Source of the DNA: an uncultured Dyadobacter sp.
GTDB lineage: Bacteria; Bacteroidota; Bacteroidia; Cytophagales; Spirosomataceae
Assembly: GCF_946482605.1 (NCBI RefSeq)
Contig: NZ_CAMLSE010000010.1
Span: 62,001 to 126,000 of the forward strand
DNA: 64,000 bases
Direction: 5' to 3'
Below are positions 45,910-54,456 of this stretch, in pieces. A program made the position numbers and the translations under genes. The first letter of the stretch is position 1. The number at the start of each line of letters is the position of its first letter. The notes below the pieces were generated by a model. It was not told the origin of the DNA, ran no database searches, and saw only the letters and a list, made by a program, of their open reading frames with translations.

Positions 45910-46027
45910 AGGGATCAGGAATAGTCAGCGGTCTGAATTCATTCTCCGATACATCCAACAAAATCTTGCGATCGGTATGTAAATATCTGTGCTGACTATC
46001 CCTCAACTATCCTGCCCTATCATGCTT

Positions 46028-47269
46028 TTATTTAAATATTTCTCCGATTTGGTCAATATTTAAACCCAACACCTTCCTGGCTATGCTACTCAGCGCTTCT
46101 TTATCCCCTTCGAAATGGAAGGTGCTCTGCCGGTGCGTGATCGCCTCGCCCGGTTTCAGTGCCTTTACCGATGAGTTCGATTCGAGTTCGTAAAACGGCC
46201 CCATTTGCGTGCCGTCGGCCAGTTTACCGTCGTTATAGGCATTTAATGCATCGCCGTTGTAAGGATCTTTGTGCAACTCCCAGGTCGATTTCATGTACTG
46301 GCCCTGCGGGTCTAGGTCGAATTGAATGATGGTCAGAATGCCTTTTTCCGCGTCGTAACTTCCTGCCACATTCCGGGCCGATTTAGGCGCGATCCCGATT
46401 TTACTGCGGTGCTTACCGTCGGCTTTGAGGAATAATGTCGAGTCTTTGACAACGAGCCTGTCGGCTGGTATTTGCCCAAAATAATCGTCGGTAATGAGCG
46501 GCTTTTCGGATAATGTTTTGGAAAAAGGCGCGATGATAGTCGTCTGGTCCGATGGCCGGAACATACCCAGCAGCCAGATCCCAAGCATTCCGGTTTCGGG
46601 TTTCCATTCCGCGTCTTTGTTCGTCACTGAATTAATGGAGCGGTAAGCCACGACCTTTATATTTCCCAATGCAGGCAAATCGAGCTGACTGGCTATGTTC
46701 GCCTTAGTCAGCATTTGAATTTGACGGTTGATCTCGATCACGAACTTGTGCCCGGAGTAATTCTCGATCATCGCATTTACCTGAAACTTTACCGAGCTCG
46801 CATCGGATTCCACCACTTTATAGGAAACCGTATCGATCAGTGCCGGTGTTTGCCAGTTTTCAAAGTCAAAAGTTTGTCCTTTTTTAAAATACACCGAAAA
46901 CTGACCGCCCTCGGGTGAGAGCCAGAAGCGCTCTTCTCCTCCAAAACCGTTCATATGCGGCTGGTATTCTCCGCTTTCGATGAGTTTGTAGTTGATCCAG
47001 CCGTAGCTGTTGCCTGCGTCTCCATTAGCAGTGCTGGTCATGACCCTGCCTTGAAAGGCAGGGTTGATCAGGGCTTTTGCGTGGTTATTGTCCGGGGCGG
47101 TGAGGACGATGGTTTCTTTGTGTTTCTTCAAAAATGCGAGGTCGTAGCCGAATGTACCGGCGGCCTGCGTCTGGTTAGTTTCCAATGCTTTATGATCACT
47201 TTTGTTATTTGAATGGCAGCCCGCGGCTGCGACCAGCATCGCCAACATGACCGGATAGTGTCTCTTCAT
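46028..47269 (-). CDS. DUF6786-like lipoprotein
   Basis: The 413-residue protein has a lipobox ending AAAGC (Cys18) after a hydrophobic signal. It resembles uncharacterised Bacteroidota lipoproteins annotated as DUF6786, from memory of the family. Visible landmarks are NPAFQGRVMTSTANGDAGNSYGWINY near residues 68-93, NGFGGEERFWLSPEGGQFSVYF near 103-124 and RKVLGLNIDQIGEIF at the end. The GGEERFWLSPEGG region has the look of a carbohydrate-mutarotase/galactose-mutarotase-like beta-sandwich. That is inference. It is 2 nt after rhaT, so both are cotranscribed, which hints at a role with rhamnose or a related sugar. Confidence 0.75.
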   Translation of the reverse strand: MKRHYPVMLAMLVAAAGCHSNNKSDHKALETNQTQAAGTFGYDLAFLKKHKETIVLTAPDNNHAKALINPAFQGRVMTSTANGDAGNSYGWINYKLIESGEYQPHMNGFGGEERFWLSPEGGQFSVYFKKGQTFDFENWQTPALIDTVSYKVVESDASSVKFQVNAMIENYSGHKFVIEINRQIQMLTKANIASQLDLPALGNIKVVAYRSINSVTNKDAEWKPETGMLGIWLLGMFRPSDQTTIIAPFSKTLSEKPLITDDYFGQIPADRLVVKDSTLFLKADGKHRSKIGIAPKSARNVAGSYDAEKGILTIIQFDLDPQGQYMKSTWELHKDPYNGDALNAYNDGKLADGTQMGPFYELESNSSVKALKPGEAITHRQSTFHFEGDKEALSSIARKVLGLNIDQIGEIFK

Positions 47270-47271
47270 GC

Positions 47272-48354
47272 CTATTCTTTGAGATAGTTACCATAGCCAA
47301 CGATCAGAACCGACAGCACGATGACCAGGATCCCGGTGATAATGGAAGTGATGGTCTTTTTACTTACTCCTTTCCACTCTTTGAGGACTAGTCCCCACGA
47401 GTTTGCCACCAGGATAATGAAGGCCATGTGCAGGATCCACGAACTGGGCCCATTCCCTAACTTGCTCTCTCCCATACCGTAAAAAAAGAACTGCAAAAAC
47501 CAGGTAGTGCCAGCCAGTGCGGAGAAAATGTAGTTGGAAAGCAGCGGCGTGGACGAATCGGTGTAGTTGCCGAAAGTCTTGTTGCGCGCATTGAGCAACA
47601 TACACCAGATAAAGTTGGTGGTTAACCCTCCCCAGAGAATGACGACATAGGTGACATTGTTTTGGAATAAAAACTCACCTTCACCCGGATTCGCCGCCTT
47701 CCAGATCTCGTTCGCTTCCTGGGCCATTACTTTACCGGCATCGATACCGAATGCGAAGCAGGCGCTGAGAATACCCGAAATAATGGATACCGTCAGACCA
47801 AGTCCTATTTTAAACTCCGTATTATCCGCCGCCCCGTGGCCTGTTTTCCGCAAATCGGCGTCTTTCATCGCGCCCGACTTGCCGCAAATGATGATCCCGA
47901 TCACACATACCAGTAACCCGAGCAACACCATCTGTCCCCAGCTTTCGCTGAAAAGCATCGAAATGGTATCCTTACCGGGCTGCGGGTTGAATTCGTAATA
48001 AATGGAAGGGATCAATGCGCCGAACACGGAGCAGAGCCCCAGGATGATCGAACTCCCGAGCGCGACGCCCAGGTAGCGCACGCCCAGCCCGTAGGTAAGG
48101 CCGCCGATACCCCAGAGCACGCCAAAAAAGTAGGTAAGGAAGAGAATGCCGCCGTTGGTATGGGCGATGATCTCGGTGTAACCCGGAATGGTGAGGTAAG
48201 CCGCCAGCGGGGGGACGATGAGCCAGGAAAAAAGCCCGCCTACGATCCAGTAAGACTCCCAGGCCCAGCCTTTGACCTGCTTGTAAGGAATATAAAAACT
48301 GCCGGAGGCAAAGCCACCGATGAAATGGAAGATAACACCCAGAAGAGCTTGCAT
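47272..48354 (-). CDS. rhaT: L-rhamnose/proton symporter RhaT
   Basis: The 360-residue membrane protein matches RhaT, a DMT-superfamily symporter that imports L-rhamnose with protons. The N-terminal GVIFHFIGGFASGSFYIPYKQVKGWAWESYWIV is characteristic, as are FGVLWGIGGLTYGLGVRYLGVALGSSIILG near residues 77-106 and FFFYGMGESKLG near 289. About ten hydrophobic segments are visible. No rhaA, rhaB or rhaM gene is present in the window. The downstream lipoprotein gene is only 2 nt away. Rhamnose is common in plant and algal polysaccharides, matching the adjoining SusC/SusD locus, but a direct metabolic link is inference. Confidence 0.92.
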   Translation of the reverse strand: MQALLGVIFHFIGGFASGSFYIPYKQVKGWAWESYWIVGGLFSWLIVPPLAAYLTIPGYTEIIAHTNGGILFLTYFFGVLWGIGGLTYGLGVRYLGVALGSSIILGLCSVFGALIPSIYYEFNPQPGKDTISMLFSESWGQMVLLGLLVCVIGIIICGKSGAMKDADLRKTGHGAADNTEFKIGLGLTVSIISGILSACFAFGIDAGKVMAQEANEIWKAANPGEGEFLFQNNVTYVVILWGGLTTNFIWCMLLNARNKTFGNYTDSSTPLLSNYIFSALAGTTWFLQFFFYGMGESKLGNGPSSWILHMAFIILVANSWGLVLKEWKGVSKKTITSIITGILVIVLSVLIVGYGNYLKE

Positions 48355-48438
48355 GAATATTTTTTGGATTTTATCATGTAAGGGCCTTCATCAGGGTATC
48401 TACTGCTAAACCGGGCAAGTCTTACGGACTTACCGGGG

Positions 48439-50697
48439 CTAGTTGCCTACAACCACCTTCCGTACCACCCGGCTGTTACCGGCTTTCCATTCAACCAGGT
48501 ACAGGCCGGCGGGCCACTGCGCCGTCCCGATCTGCTGTACCTCGCCGGCACGGATGCCACGGTTTCGGAGTACCTTCACGCCACCTGCCGTGAGCACGTC
48601 GAAGCTACCGGCTTTGGAAGAATATACCCTGAAAAAACCAACCGAGGGATTAGGGAAGACCTTCACTTCACCTGCATTGCCCGGCTCGTTTCCGGTGATC
48701 GTCACCGGCAGGATGTTGCTTAGCAGTCGCACGCCGCCCGCATTGGTACCAATGGCGACGTCGGGCTTGTTGTCTCCATTCCAATCGGCGCCCGCAATGG
48801 ACAGGTAGTTGCCAAAATTGGTATCGGCTGCTTTGCCATTGACGCTTACCAACGCTCCTTTGCGCTCCGTCCATTTGCCCCAGTCGGCATTGCTGAAAAT
48901 ACGGATGCTGCCTGTATGATCCACGGTAGCCAGGTCGGGCTTGCCGTCCAGATCGAAATCGGTTACCGCGACCTGGGAAAAGCGGCCGGCGAAGTTGATC
49001 CCGACGCCTGCAAAAGCATCGGTTACGAGCTTGAAAGCGAATTGCTTGTTGGTTCCTGTATTGGTATAATAATAAATATTGCCCTGGGTTTTTCCTACGA
49101 GCAGGTCCATATCGCCGTCGCCATCCGCATCATAAAAAAAAGGCGAATCGCCGGTTTGCAATTCTCCCGGCATGGCGATGGTCACCGCGTCGGCGAGGTT
49201 CAGCTGTGCTGCTCCGCCTGCCGGGCCCTTGTTGGGAATGTAGCGGTATTCGAGTTTGAGGTTAGCCGAAGAAGTGGCCGCAAAGCCAAGGTCTGCAACC
49301 CCATCCCCGTTAAAGTCGGCCCATTGTGGTTTGATGTTATAAACCGACAATTTGGAAACCAGTTGCAGGTAATCCTCCGACTCGACTGCAAAATCGGGTG
49401 CGGTGGCGGTTCCATTGTTTCGTAAGAGCCAGAAGCTGCCTTTGTACCCGCCCGTGACGGGCATTCCGCCGGTGCCGATGAGCATATCCAGGTCACCGTC
49501 GCCGTCGATGTCAAAAAAGGAAGGCGCTGCATTTTCCCCGACGTCGATCATCTGATCTTGCAGGAAATTTTTCCGGACCAGTTTGAAAACCGGCTTATCG
49601 CTGGTGCCGCTGTTTTGATAATACCAGCCCGAAGATTTGAAATCGGTGAGATTGATATCGTTGGCGGGGATACTGGGGGCTATCAGCAGGTCTTTGACAC
49701 CATCAAAATCGACATCTTCGTAAAATGCTGCCGGGAAAATGTGGAGCGAAACCGGATCTGCGGCCGGGTAAGTGTTGGTAAAACCGGTAAAGTTGGCGAT
49801 GATACCTTTGGCCGAGTTGGTCAGGAAGGAAATATGCTCATTGCTTACGTGGCCGGCGAGCAGGTCCTTTGCACCGTCGCCGTTCAGGTCGTGCAGCAGG
49901 ATGGAGTTACCGGCATGCATAATGCGCGCCGGTGCGGCCGACGGGTCCGACACGACACCGCAGTCGATACCTACGACGAAGTCCTCGGCATCGCCTTTGC
50001 GAAAATTGCCCCAGCAGTCACCATTGCGCTGAAACGCCGGGCTGGCCAACGTCCCCAGGCTGTCGGGCACGCCGAATTTCTCCATGCTGAGGTTCTGGTG
50101 CAGTTCAATGTAAGTTCCCGAAAAATCAAACGTCAGCAGATCCAGGTCCCCGTCATCGTCCACGTCGGCAATACCGGGAATATCGGTACCGGATACCTGC
50201 AAATTGATATTTCCGGAAAAACCTTTGGTGTACAATGCATCACGCATCAGCCTGAACGACCAAGTGTTGCCGGTTTTCACCTGCTTATACACGGTAATAC
50301 CCAGCGAGGTGCTGGTGAAAAGATCTTTGAGGCCATCGCCATTGTAATCGGCGAGGATCATCCAGTTATCGGCCCTGGGAAAGAGACTTTCGTAATAGGG
50401 AGTGTGGATAAATGTTTTTTTCCCGGGTTGCACCGGATCCGGGCCCGCCAGAAATGTGGTTACCTTGCTGTTGGTCCGGTCGTACACCACCAGGTCTTCA
50501 TCCGCGTCGTTATTCAAATGCATTTTCAGGTATTGGGGGGCATTGAGGCCGCCTCCCCATGGATTGGTCAGTTTTCGACCGCCGGCCGACACGGTGGTCA
50601 GTGTATCCATTTTGAACCAGGCTTGCTGGGCACGCAATACGGGCAGGTTGATGAGGCAGATCAGGCAGAGGGTAAATGAGGTAAATTTGGTTCGCAT
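48439..50697 (-). CDS. FG-GAP repeat surface protein with T9SS sorting domain
   Basis: The 752-residue protein begins with a signal peptide (ending LRAQQ) if the ATG at 50697 is used. A long open extension upstream overlaps murF and has no family character. Many DxDxDG loops occur, such as DVDDDGDLDLLTFDFSG, DVDFDGVKDLL, DIDGDGDLDML, DADGDGDMDLL and DFDLDGKPDLA, indicating FG-GAP propellers. The C-terminus (VFPNPSVGFFRV to VRKVVVGN) is a type A sorting domain, so export by T9SS to the cell surface is expected. It is divergent from murF and 84 nt after rhaT. Ligand unknown. Confidence 0.87.
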   Translation of the reverse strand: MRTKFTSFTLCLICLINLPVLRAQQAWFKMDTLTTVSAGGRKLTNPWGGGLNAPQYLKMHLNNDADEDLVVYDRTNSKVTTFLAGPDPVQPGKKTFIHTPYYESLFPRADNWMILADYNGDGLKDLFTSTSLGITVYKQVKTGNTWSFRLMRDALYTKGFSGNINLQVSGTDIPGIADVDDDGDLDLLTFDFSGTYIELHQNLSMEKFGVPDSLGTLASPAFQRNGDCWGNFRKGDAEDFVVGIDCGVVSDPSAAPARIMHAGNSILLHDLNGDGAKDLLAGHVSNEHISFLTNSAKGIIANFTGFTNTYPAADPVSLHIFPAAFYEDVDFDGVKDLLIAPSIPANDINLTDFKSSGWYYQNSGTSDKPVFKLVRKNFLQDQMIDVGENAAPSFFDIDGDGDLDMLIGTGGMPVTGGYKGSFWLLRNNGTATAPDFAVESEDYLQLVSKLSVYNIKPQWADFNGDGVADLGFAATSSANLKLEYRYIPNKGPAGGAAQLNLADAVTIAMPGELQTGDSPFFYDADGDGDMDLLVGKTQGNIYYYTNTGTNKQFAFKLVTDAFAGVGINFAGRFSQVAVTDFDLDGKPDLATVDHTGSIRIFSNADWGKWTERKGALVSVNGKAADTNFGNYLSIAGADWNGDNKPDVAIGTNAGGVRLLSNILPVTITGNEPGNAGEVKVFPNPSVGFFRVYSSKAGSFDVLTAGGVKVLRNRGIRAGEVQQIGTAQWPAGLYLVEWKAGNSRVVRKVVVGN

Positions 50698-50820
50698 CGT
50701 TGAGGAATATTCTATTAGTTTTGCAGGTTTCCAGCAGTCCGCCGCGCAGACTCCGTATGGGCTGTTTGTCCTAAACCTAACGAAATAAGCCCGCATTACT
50801 TTATAACGACCGGTCAATTC

Positions 50821-52125
50821 ATGTATACTTCCATAGAAACCATTTACGGACTGTTCCGCCAGCATTCCAAAGTCTCCACCGACACCCGTCAGATCACCGA
50901 GGGCTGCATTTTCTTCGCATTGAAGGGCGATCAATTCGACGGCAACCAATATGCCGCCGATGCATTGGCCAAAGGCGCCGCCTATGCCGTCGTGGACGAC
51001 GTTGCCGTTGCCACCTCCGACCGCTACCTGCTCGTGGAAAATACGCTGGAAGCCTTGCAGGATCTGGCGCGTACGCATCGCAAAACTTTTGAATTCCCGG
51101 TCGTAGCACTCACCGGCTCCAATGGCAAAACAACTACCAAAGAGCTCATTGCCAAGGTACTGTCCATGAAATACAACACCTATGCGACGCGAGGGAATCT
51201 CAACAACCACATCGGCGTGCCGCTCACGATCCTGTCCGTGGACCCGGCCCGACACGAGATGGCCGTCATTGAAATGGGCGCTAATCACCAGCAGGAGATC
51301 GCATTACTCAGCAGCATTGCACTACCAACCCATGGCCTGATCACCAACATCGGCAAGGCCCACCTCGAAGGCTTCGGCGGTGTGGAAGGCATTATCAAAG
51401 GCAAGGGCGAGCTTTTCGATTTTCTGTCTAAAAAGAAAGGGATCGTATTTGTGAACTCGACACAGGATGTGATCATGGAAATGGTCAGCAAACGCCGTGC
51501 ATTCGGCGAAATCGTCTTTTACTGCTCGGAAAACAGCGCCGTGAACCCGACGCTGCTGGAAGAAAACCCGAGCGTAAGTTTTAGTAATGGAGGTAAAAAG
51601 GTCACTACCCACCTGCCGGGACGGTACAATTTCGATAATATCTGTGCAGCCCTCGCGGTCGGCAAGCATTTCGGGGTGTCGGATGCGGATGCGTACGAGG
51701 CGGTTGCAAATTATGAGCCGGACAACAACCGGTCGCAGCTTGTGAAGAAGGGCTCCAACACCGTGATTATGGATGCTTACAATGCCAACCCGTCGTCGAT
51801 GGCAGCAGCTGTGGCCAACTTCGGCCGAATGGAAGCGCCCCGCAAAATGCTTATTCTCGGGGACATGTTCGAGCTGGGTGATGCGGCAGCGGAAGAGCAC
51901 CTTGCATTAGGAAAGCAGATCGCCGGAGAGCAGTTCGACGTGGTGATCCTGGCCGGTAAGCTCATGCAGCACGCATTGCCTGCCCTGCCTAAGGCTTATT
52001 ATTTCCCGGACAAATTTTCATTGCACAATTGGGTGATGGATAATCCGCAGGAAAATACATTGATCCTCATCAAGGGCTCACGGGGCATGTCGTTGGAAAC
52101 AGTGCTCAGCGTGATGCCCGGCTGA
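50821..52125 (+). CDS. murF: UDP-N-acetylmuramoyl-tripeptide--D-alanyl-D-alanine ligase
   Basis: MurF adds D-Ala-D-Ala to UDP-MurNAc-tripeptide in the cytosolic stage of peptidoglycan synthesis. The 434-residue product has STDTRQITEGCIFFALKGDQFDGN near residues 20-43, the ATP-binding GSNGKTTTKE near 98-107, and NNHIGVPLTILS near 127. It also has EMGANHQQEI near 150, DAYNANPSSM near 318 and LGDMFELG near 344. All are Mur ligase hallmarks. It stands alone here rather than in a division-cell-wall cluster. It is divergent from the FG-GAP gene, and the 123-bp gap holds a TAGTTTTG box at 50716-50723 without a well-spaced -33 element. Confidence 0.97.
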   Translation: MYTSIETIYGLFRQHSKVSTDTRQITEGCIFFALKGDQFDGNQYAADALAKGAAYAVVDDVAVATSDRYLLVENTLEALQDLARTHRKTFEFPVVALTGSNGKTTTKELIAKVLSMKYNTYATRGNLNNHIGVPLTILSVDPARHEMAVIEMGANHQQEIALLSSIALPTHGLITNIGKAHLEGFGGVEGIIKGKGELFDFLSKKKGIVFVNSTQDVIMEMVSKRRAFGEIVFYCSENSAVNPTLLEENPSVSFSNGGKKVTTHLPGRYNFDNICAALAVGKHFGVSDADAYEAVANYEPDNNRSQLVKKGSNTVIMDAYNANPSSMAAAVANFGRMEAPRKMLILGDMFELGDAAAEEHLALGKQIAGEQFDVVILAGKLMQHALPALPKAYYFPDKFSLHNWVMDNPQENTLILIKGSRGMSLETVLSVMPG

Positions 52126-52344
52126 TAATTTATAATTACAGTTATTATTAATATAATTATATTGCAGAAATTTATAGCATTATAAGTGCTATCTATAACT
52201 TCTCCGTTCCGATAAATAAAACTAAATTCATTTGATTAAATCAACTCTTTCCTGGCATAATACCAGGTCGGAGGTTGTCCTGATTACTCGGCGTTCGTAG
52301 TTTTGTAACACTAAAAAATACAATTTATAAACAAACGAGCAATC
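52126..52344. other. Intergenic region murF-ahpC with candidate operator repeats
   Basis: This 219-bp A/T-rich stretch contains the ahpC promoter. It also contains an inverted repeat TTGAT-TAA-ATCAA at 52232-52244 and a small hairpin CCTGG/CCAGG (52251-52255 with 52263-52267) just upstream of the -33 element. Both are plausible operator positions for a peroxide or redox regulator. No such regulator is in the window. Confidence 0.4.
52275..52305 (+). promoter_or_regulatory. Predicted promoter of ahpC
   Basis: TTG at 52275-52277 and TAGTTTTG at 52298-52305 are 20 nt apart, an exact fit to the Bacteroidota consensus. The ATG is at 52345. Confidence 0.65.
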
Positions 52345-52896
52345 ATGGCAAATAGACTGTTATCTGTGGGATCGGTTTTCCCTGAATTCAAAAAAACATC
52401 CGTAGTGTCTCTTGAAAAAGGAAACGAATTCTACGATATTACCTCAGAAGATCACAAAAATGCCGAGAAATGGATGGTGATGTTCTGGTGGCCAAAAGAT
52501 TTCACTTTTGTATGTCCTACCGAGATCGCAGAGTTCAACAAGCACACTTCAGACTTCGCTGACCGTGACACGATCCTGATCGGTGCTTCTACCGACAGCG
52601 AATATGTGCACCTTGCATGGCGCAAAAACCACGACGATCTGCGTGACCTTCAGTTCCCGATGCTGGCCGATACTTCCAAGTCTCTTGCAGAAGAACTGGG
52701 TATCCTGGAAGCGAACGAAAAAATCGCTTACCGTGTAACTTACATCGTCGATCCACAGGGTATCATCCGTTGGGTATCCGTAAACGACCTTTCAGTTGGC
52801 CGTAACGTATCTGAAGTACTTCGTGTACTGGACGCGCTGCAAACTGACGAGCTTTGCCCTTGCAACTGGCAAAAAGGCGAGGCAACGCTTGCCTAA
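52345..52896 (+). CDS. ahpC: Peroxiredoxin AhpC, three-cysteine type
   Basis: The 183-residue peroxiredoxin reduces hydrogen and organic peroxides. The peroxidatic Cys57 lies in FVCPTEI. At the C-terminus a CPCNW motif supplies Cys171 and Cys173. This three-cysteine arrangement is that of the AhpC reduced by AhpD in mycobacteria, not the two-cysteine enterobacterial AhpC reduced by AhpF. A CxxC-containing AhpD-like gene follows 109 nt downstream, which supports that pairing. Codon use is strongly biased toward a small set, as in highly expressed genes (also seen in ahcY). A perfect 13-bp hairpin separates it from ahpD. Confidence 0.94.
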   Translation: MANRLLSVGSVFPEFKKTSVVSLEKGNEFYDITSEDHKNAEKWMVMFWWPKDFTFVCPTEIAEFNKHTSDFADRDTILIGASTDSEYVHLAWRKNHDDLRDLQFPMLADTSKSLAEELGILEANEKIAYRVTYIVDPQGIIRWVSVNDLSVGRNVSEVLRVLDALQTDELCPCNWQKGEATLA

Positions 52897-52906
52897 CCGA
52901 CCAGAC

Positions 52907-52959
52907 GAAGCAGTTCACGGCAGGTAGGCAGCATGTGTGCCCGCTTCGTGAACTGCTTC
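52907..52959 (+). terminator. Perfect 13-bp hairpin between ahpC and ahpD
   Basis: GAAGCAGTTCACG at 52907-52919 is exactly complementary to CGTGAACTGCTTC at 52947-52959, followed by a short T-rich tail (TTTACTT). It may act as a partial terminator or mRNA-stabilising element, giving more ahpC than ahpD message. Confidence 0.6.
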
Positions 52960-53005
52960 TTTACTTACACCACCGGGAGTCCTTCCCGATCAACAAATCA
53001 CAGAC

Positions 53006-53596
53006 ATGTATCCATTTGCAGCAACAGGGAACACGAAAGAGTCCCTGTATAAAGAAGTCAATTTGCCCGCGGAATTCGAAAGCGTGCTGATCAACAAGCT
53101 GGCGGCACTTGACCACCGTTACCTCAAAGACTTGAAAATCAATGTAGGTAATGTATTGAAGTCGCAGACACTGAACCGGAAAGAGGCATTACTGCTGGCT
53201 TTGTCGGTTGCAATCAATGAAAAGAATGCGGCGCTGATCGCGGCCCTGGAAGAACTGGCTGCGCAGGAAGGTGCCGACGAGAAGGAACTGGCAGAAGTAA
53301 CTGCCTGTGTGTCATTGATGAATGCGAACAACGTATTTTATCGTTTCCGTCACTTTATGCACAAGGAGTTTTATGATAATGCACCTGCGGGGATCAAAAT
53401 GAGCATTATGGTGAACCCTGTCCTGGGCAAGGAGTTTTTTGAATTGCTCAGTCTGGTCGTTTCAGCATTGAACGGCTGCGAAATGTGCGTAACCTCGCAT
53501 GAGCAATCGGTACTTAACCACGGCGGCTCACAGGCGCGTATATTCGATGCGGTGAGGCTTGGAGCGATCTTCAAAAGCTTTTCCGTTCTGGTATAA
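53006..53596 (+). CDS. ahpD: AhpD-like alkylhydroperoxidase (carboxymuconolactone decarboxylase family)
   Basis: The 196-residue helical protein has the AhpD active-site signature GCEMCVTSHE with Cys158, Cys161, His165 and Glu166 in the CxxCxxxHE arrangement. AhpD proteins are thiol reductants of AhpC and have weak peroxidase activity. Length is close to that of mycobacterial AhpD (about 177 residues). It follows ahpC behind a hairpin and probably shares its promoter. It completes a peroxide defence pair whose electron source (dihydrolipoamide in the mycobacterial case) is not encoded here. Confidence 0.9.
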   Translation: MYPFAATGNTKESLYKEVNLPAEFESVLINKLAALDHRYLKDLKINVGNVLKSQTLNRKEALLLALSVAINEKNAALIAALEELAAQEGADEKELAEVTACVSLMNANNVFYRFRHFMHKEFYDNAPAGIKMSIMVNPVLGKEFFELLSLVVSALNGCEMCVTSHEQSVLNHGGSQARIFDAVRLGAIFKSFSVLV

Positions 53597-53632
53597 AAAC
53601 AAAACTAGCCAGGTCTTAAAGATCTGGCTAGT
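53591..53632 (-). terminator. Terminator, mainly for the minus-strand envelope operon
   Basis: ACTAGCCAGGTCT at 53604-53616 pairs with AGATCTGGCTAGT at 53620-53632 with one wobble. Read on the minus strand, the stem is followed by TTTGTTTTTAT, a good U-tract. On the plus strand the tail is poor. Confidence 0.7.
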
Positions 53633-53690
53633 CCCAAATTATCCATCCTATTTCTCTATTGTTTTCTCTTTTGAACCGCTTCGCCCTACA

Positions 53691-54446
53691 CTATTCCGTG
53701 TAAGAGATGAAGGCAGCGTTTGAACCCCACATCGTGGAAGGCTCGAAATCAATGACCAGCGTATTTTCGAACTCGTCCTCTGAAAAATGGTTGCGTAATT
53801 TGAGCGGCATCTTGCCATTCTCCCCATTGTAAAAGGCAGTCATTTCATACCTCCCCAGCGGGATGTCGACCAGGTTGCCATAGTCCTTTGAATACGGCTT
53901 CCCATGCTTCATTTTCAAAGTACTTCCTTTGGACCCGTCGATCAGCGCCCCTACCGGTATGAGCGTAAATTCGATGTTTTCCGAGTCGTAAATTGCGCTC
54001 ATCACCGACTTGTTGATTCCGATCGTAGCACCGTAGTAGCCCTCCCCTTCCGGGCGATCGCCGGTCATCTTCCATTGAAAATTCCGCACGGCCCCATCGA
54101 TGCTGAATGCTTCGTACACATTCGGGTCAAGGTCCAGCTCGTACCGCTTGCCATTATACTGCCTGACCAGCTGCGCCGAGGCCATGAACGTGCCGACTTT
54201 GGGAAGCTGGATCTCATAGTTGCCCTGCTCGTCGGAATTCCCGATCGAGTAAGACGCGTGGATCATCGTGTTGTCGATCACCACCTCCACGCCCCTGATC
54301 GGACTACCGTCGGCAGCCGTCACCTTTCCTGTGGCATAACCTTCCTTTGGTCCGGGTTCCTTTGTCCCGGGATCATCGTCGCTGCTGCACGCGGCAGCCA
54401 GCCATGCTACCGCCACCCATTGCAGTATCAGTACGCACTTTCTCAT
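53691..54446 (-). CDS. Lipoprotein with carboxypeptidase-regulatory-like domain
   Basis: The 251-residue protein has a signal peptide with a lipobox ending LAAAC (about Cys20) and an Asp/Pro/Lys-rich linker. A carboxypeptidase-regulatory-like beta domain follows: GYATGKVTAADGSPIRGVEVVIDN near residues 36-59, with GNYEIQLPKVGTF near 74. The second half, with FSEDEFENTLVIDFEPSTMWGSN, is not recognised. It is the last gene of a six-gene minus-strand operon that begins with the PKD/beta-helix lipoprotein. The ATG at 54446 precedes the signal peptide. A surface or periplasmic binding role is likely but unproven. Confidence 0.75.
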   Translation of the reverse strand: MRKCVLILQWVAVAWLAAACSSDDDPGTKEPGPKEGYATGKVTAADGSPIRGVEVVIDNTMIHASYSIGNSDEQGNYEIQLPKVGTFMASAQLVRQYNGKRYELDLDPNVYEAFSIDGAVRNFQWKMTGDRPEGEGYYGATIGINKSVMSAIYDSENIEFTLIPVGALIDGSKGSTLKMKHGKPYSKDYGNLVDIPLGRYEMTAFYNGENGKMPLKLRNHFSEDEFENTLVIDFEPSTMWGSNAAFISYTE

Positions 54447-54456
54447 ACGCCGCCGG

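Noticed and set aside
50698..51288. Long N-terminal extension of the FG-GAP T9SS protein
   Set aside because: It overlaps murF on the opposite strand and precedes a proper signal peptide at 50697.
52232..52244. FNR/CRP-type box TTGAT-N3-ATCAA before ahpC
   Set aside because: The classical site has four central bases, not three, and no such regulator is nearby. It is kept only as a generic inverted repeat.
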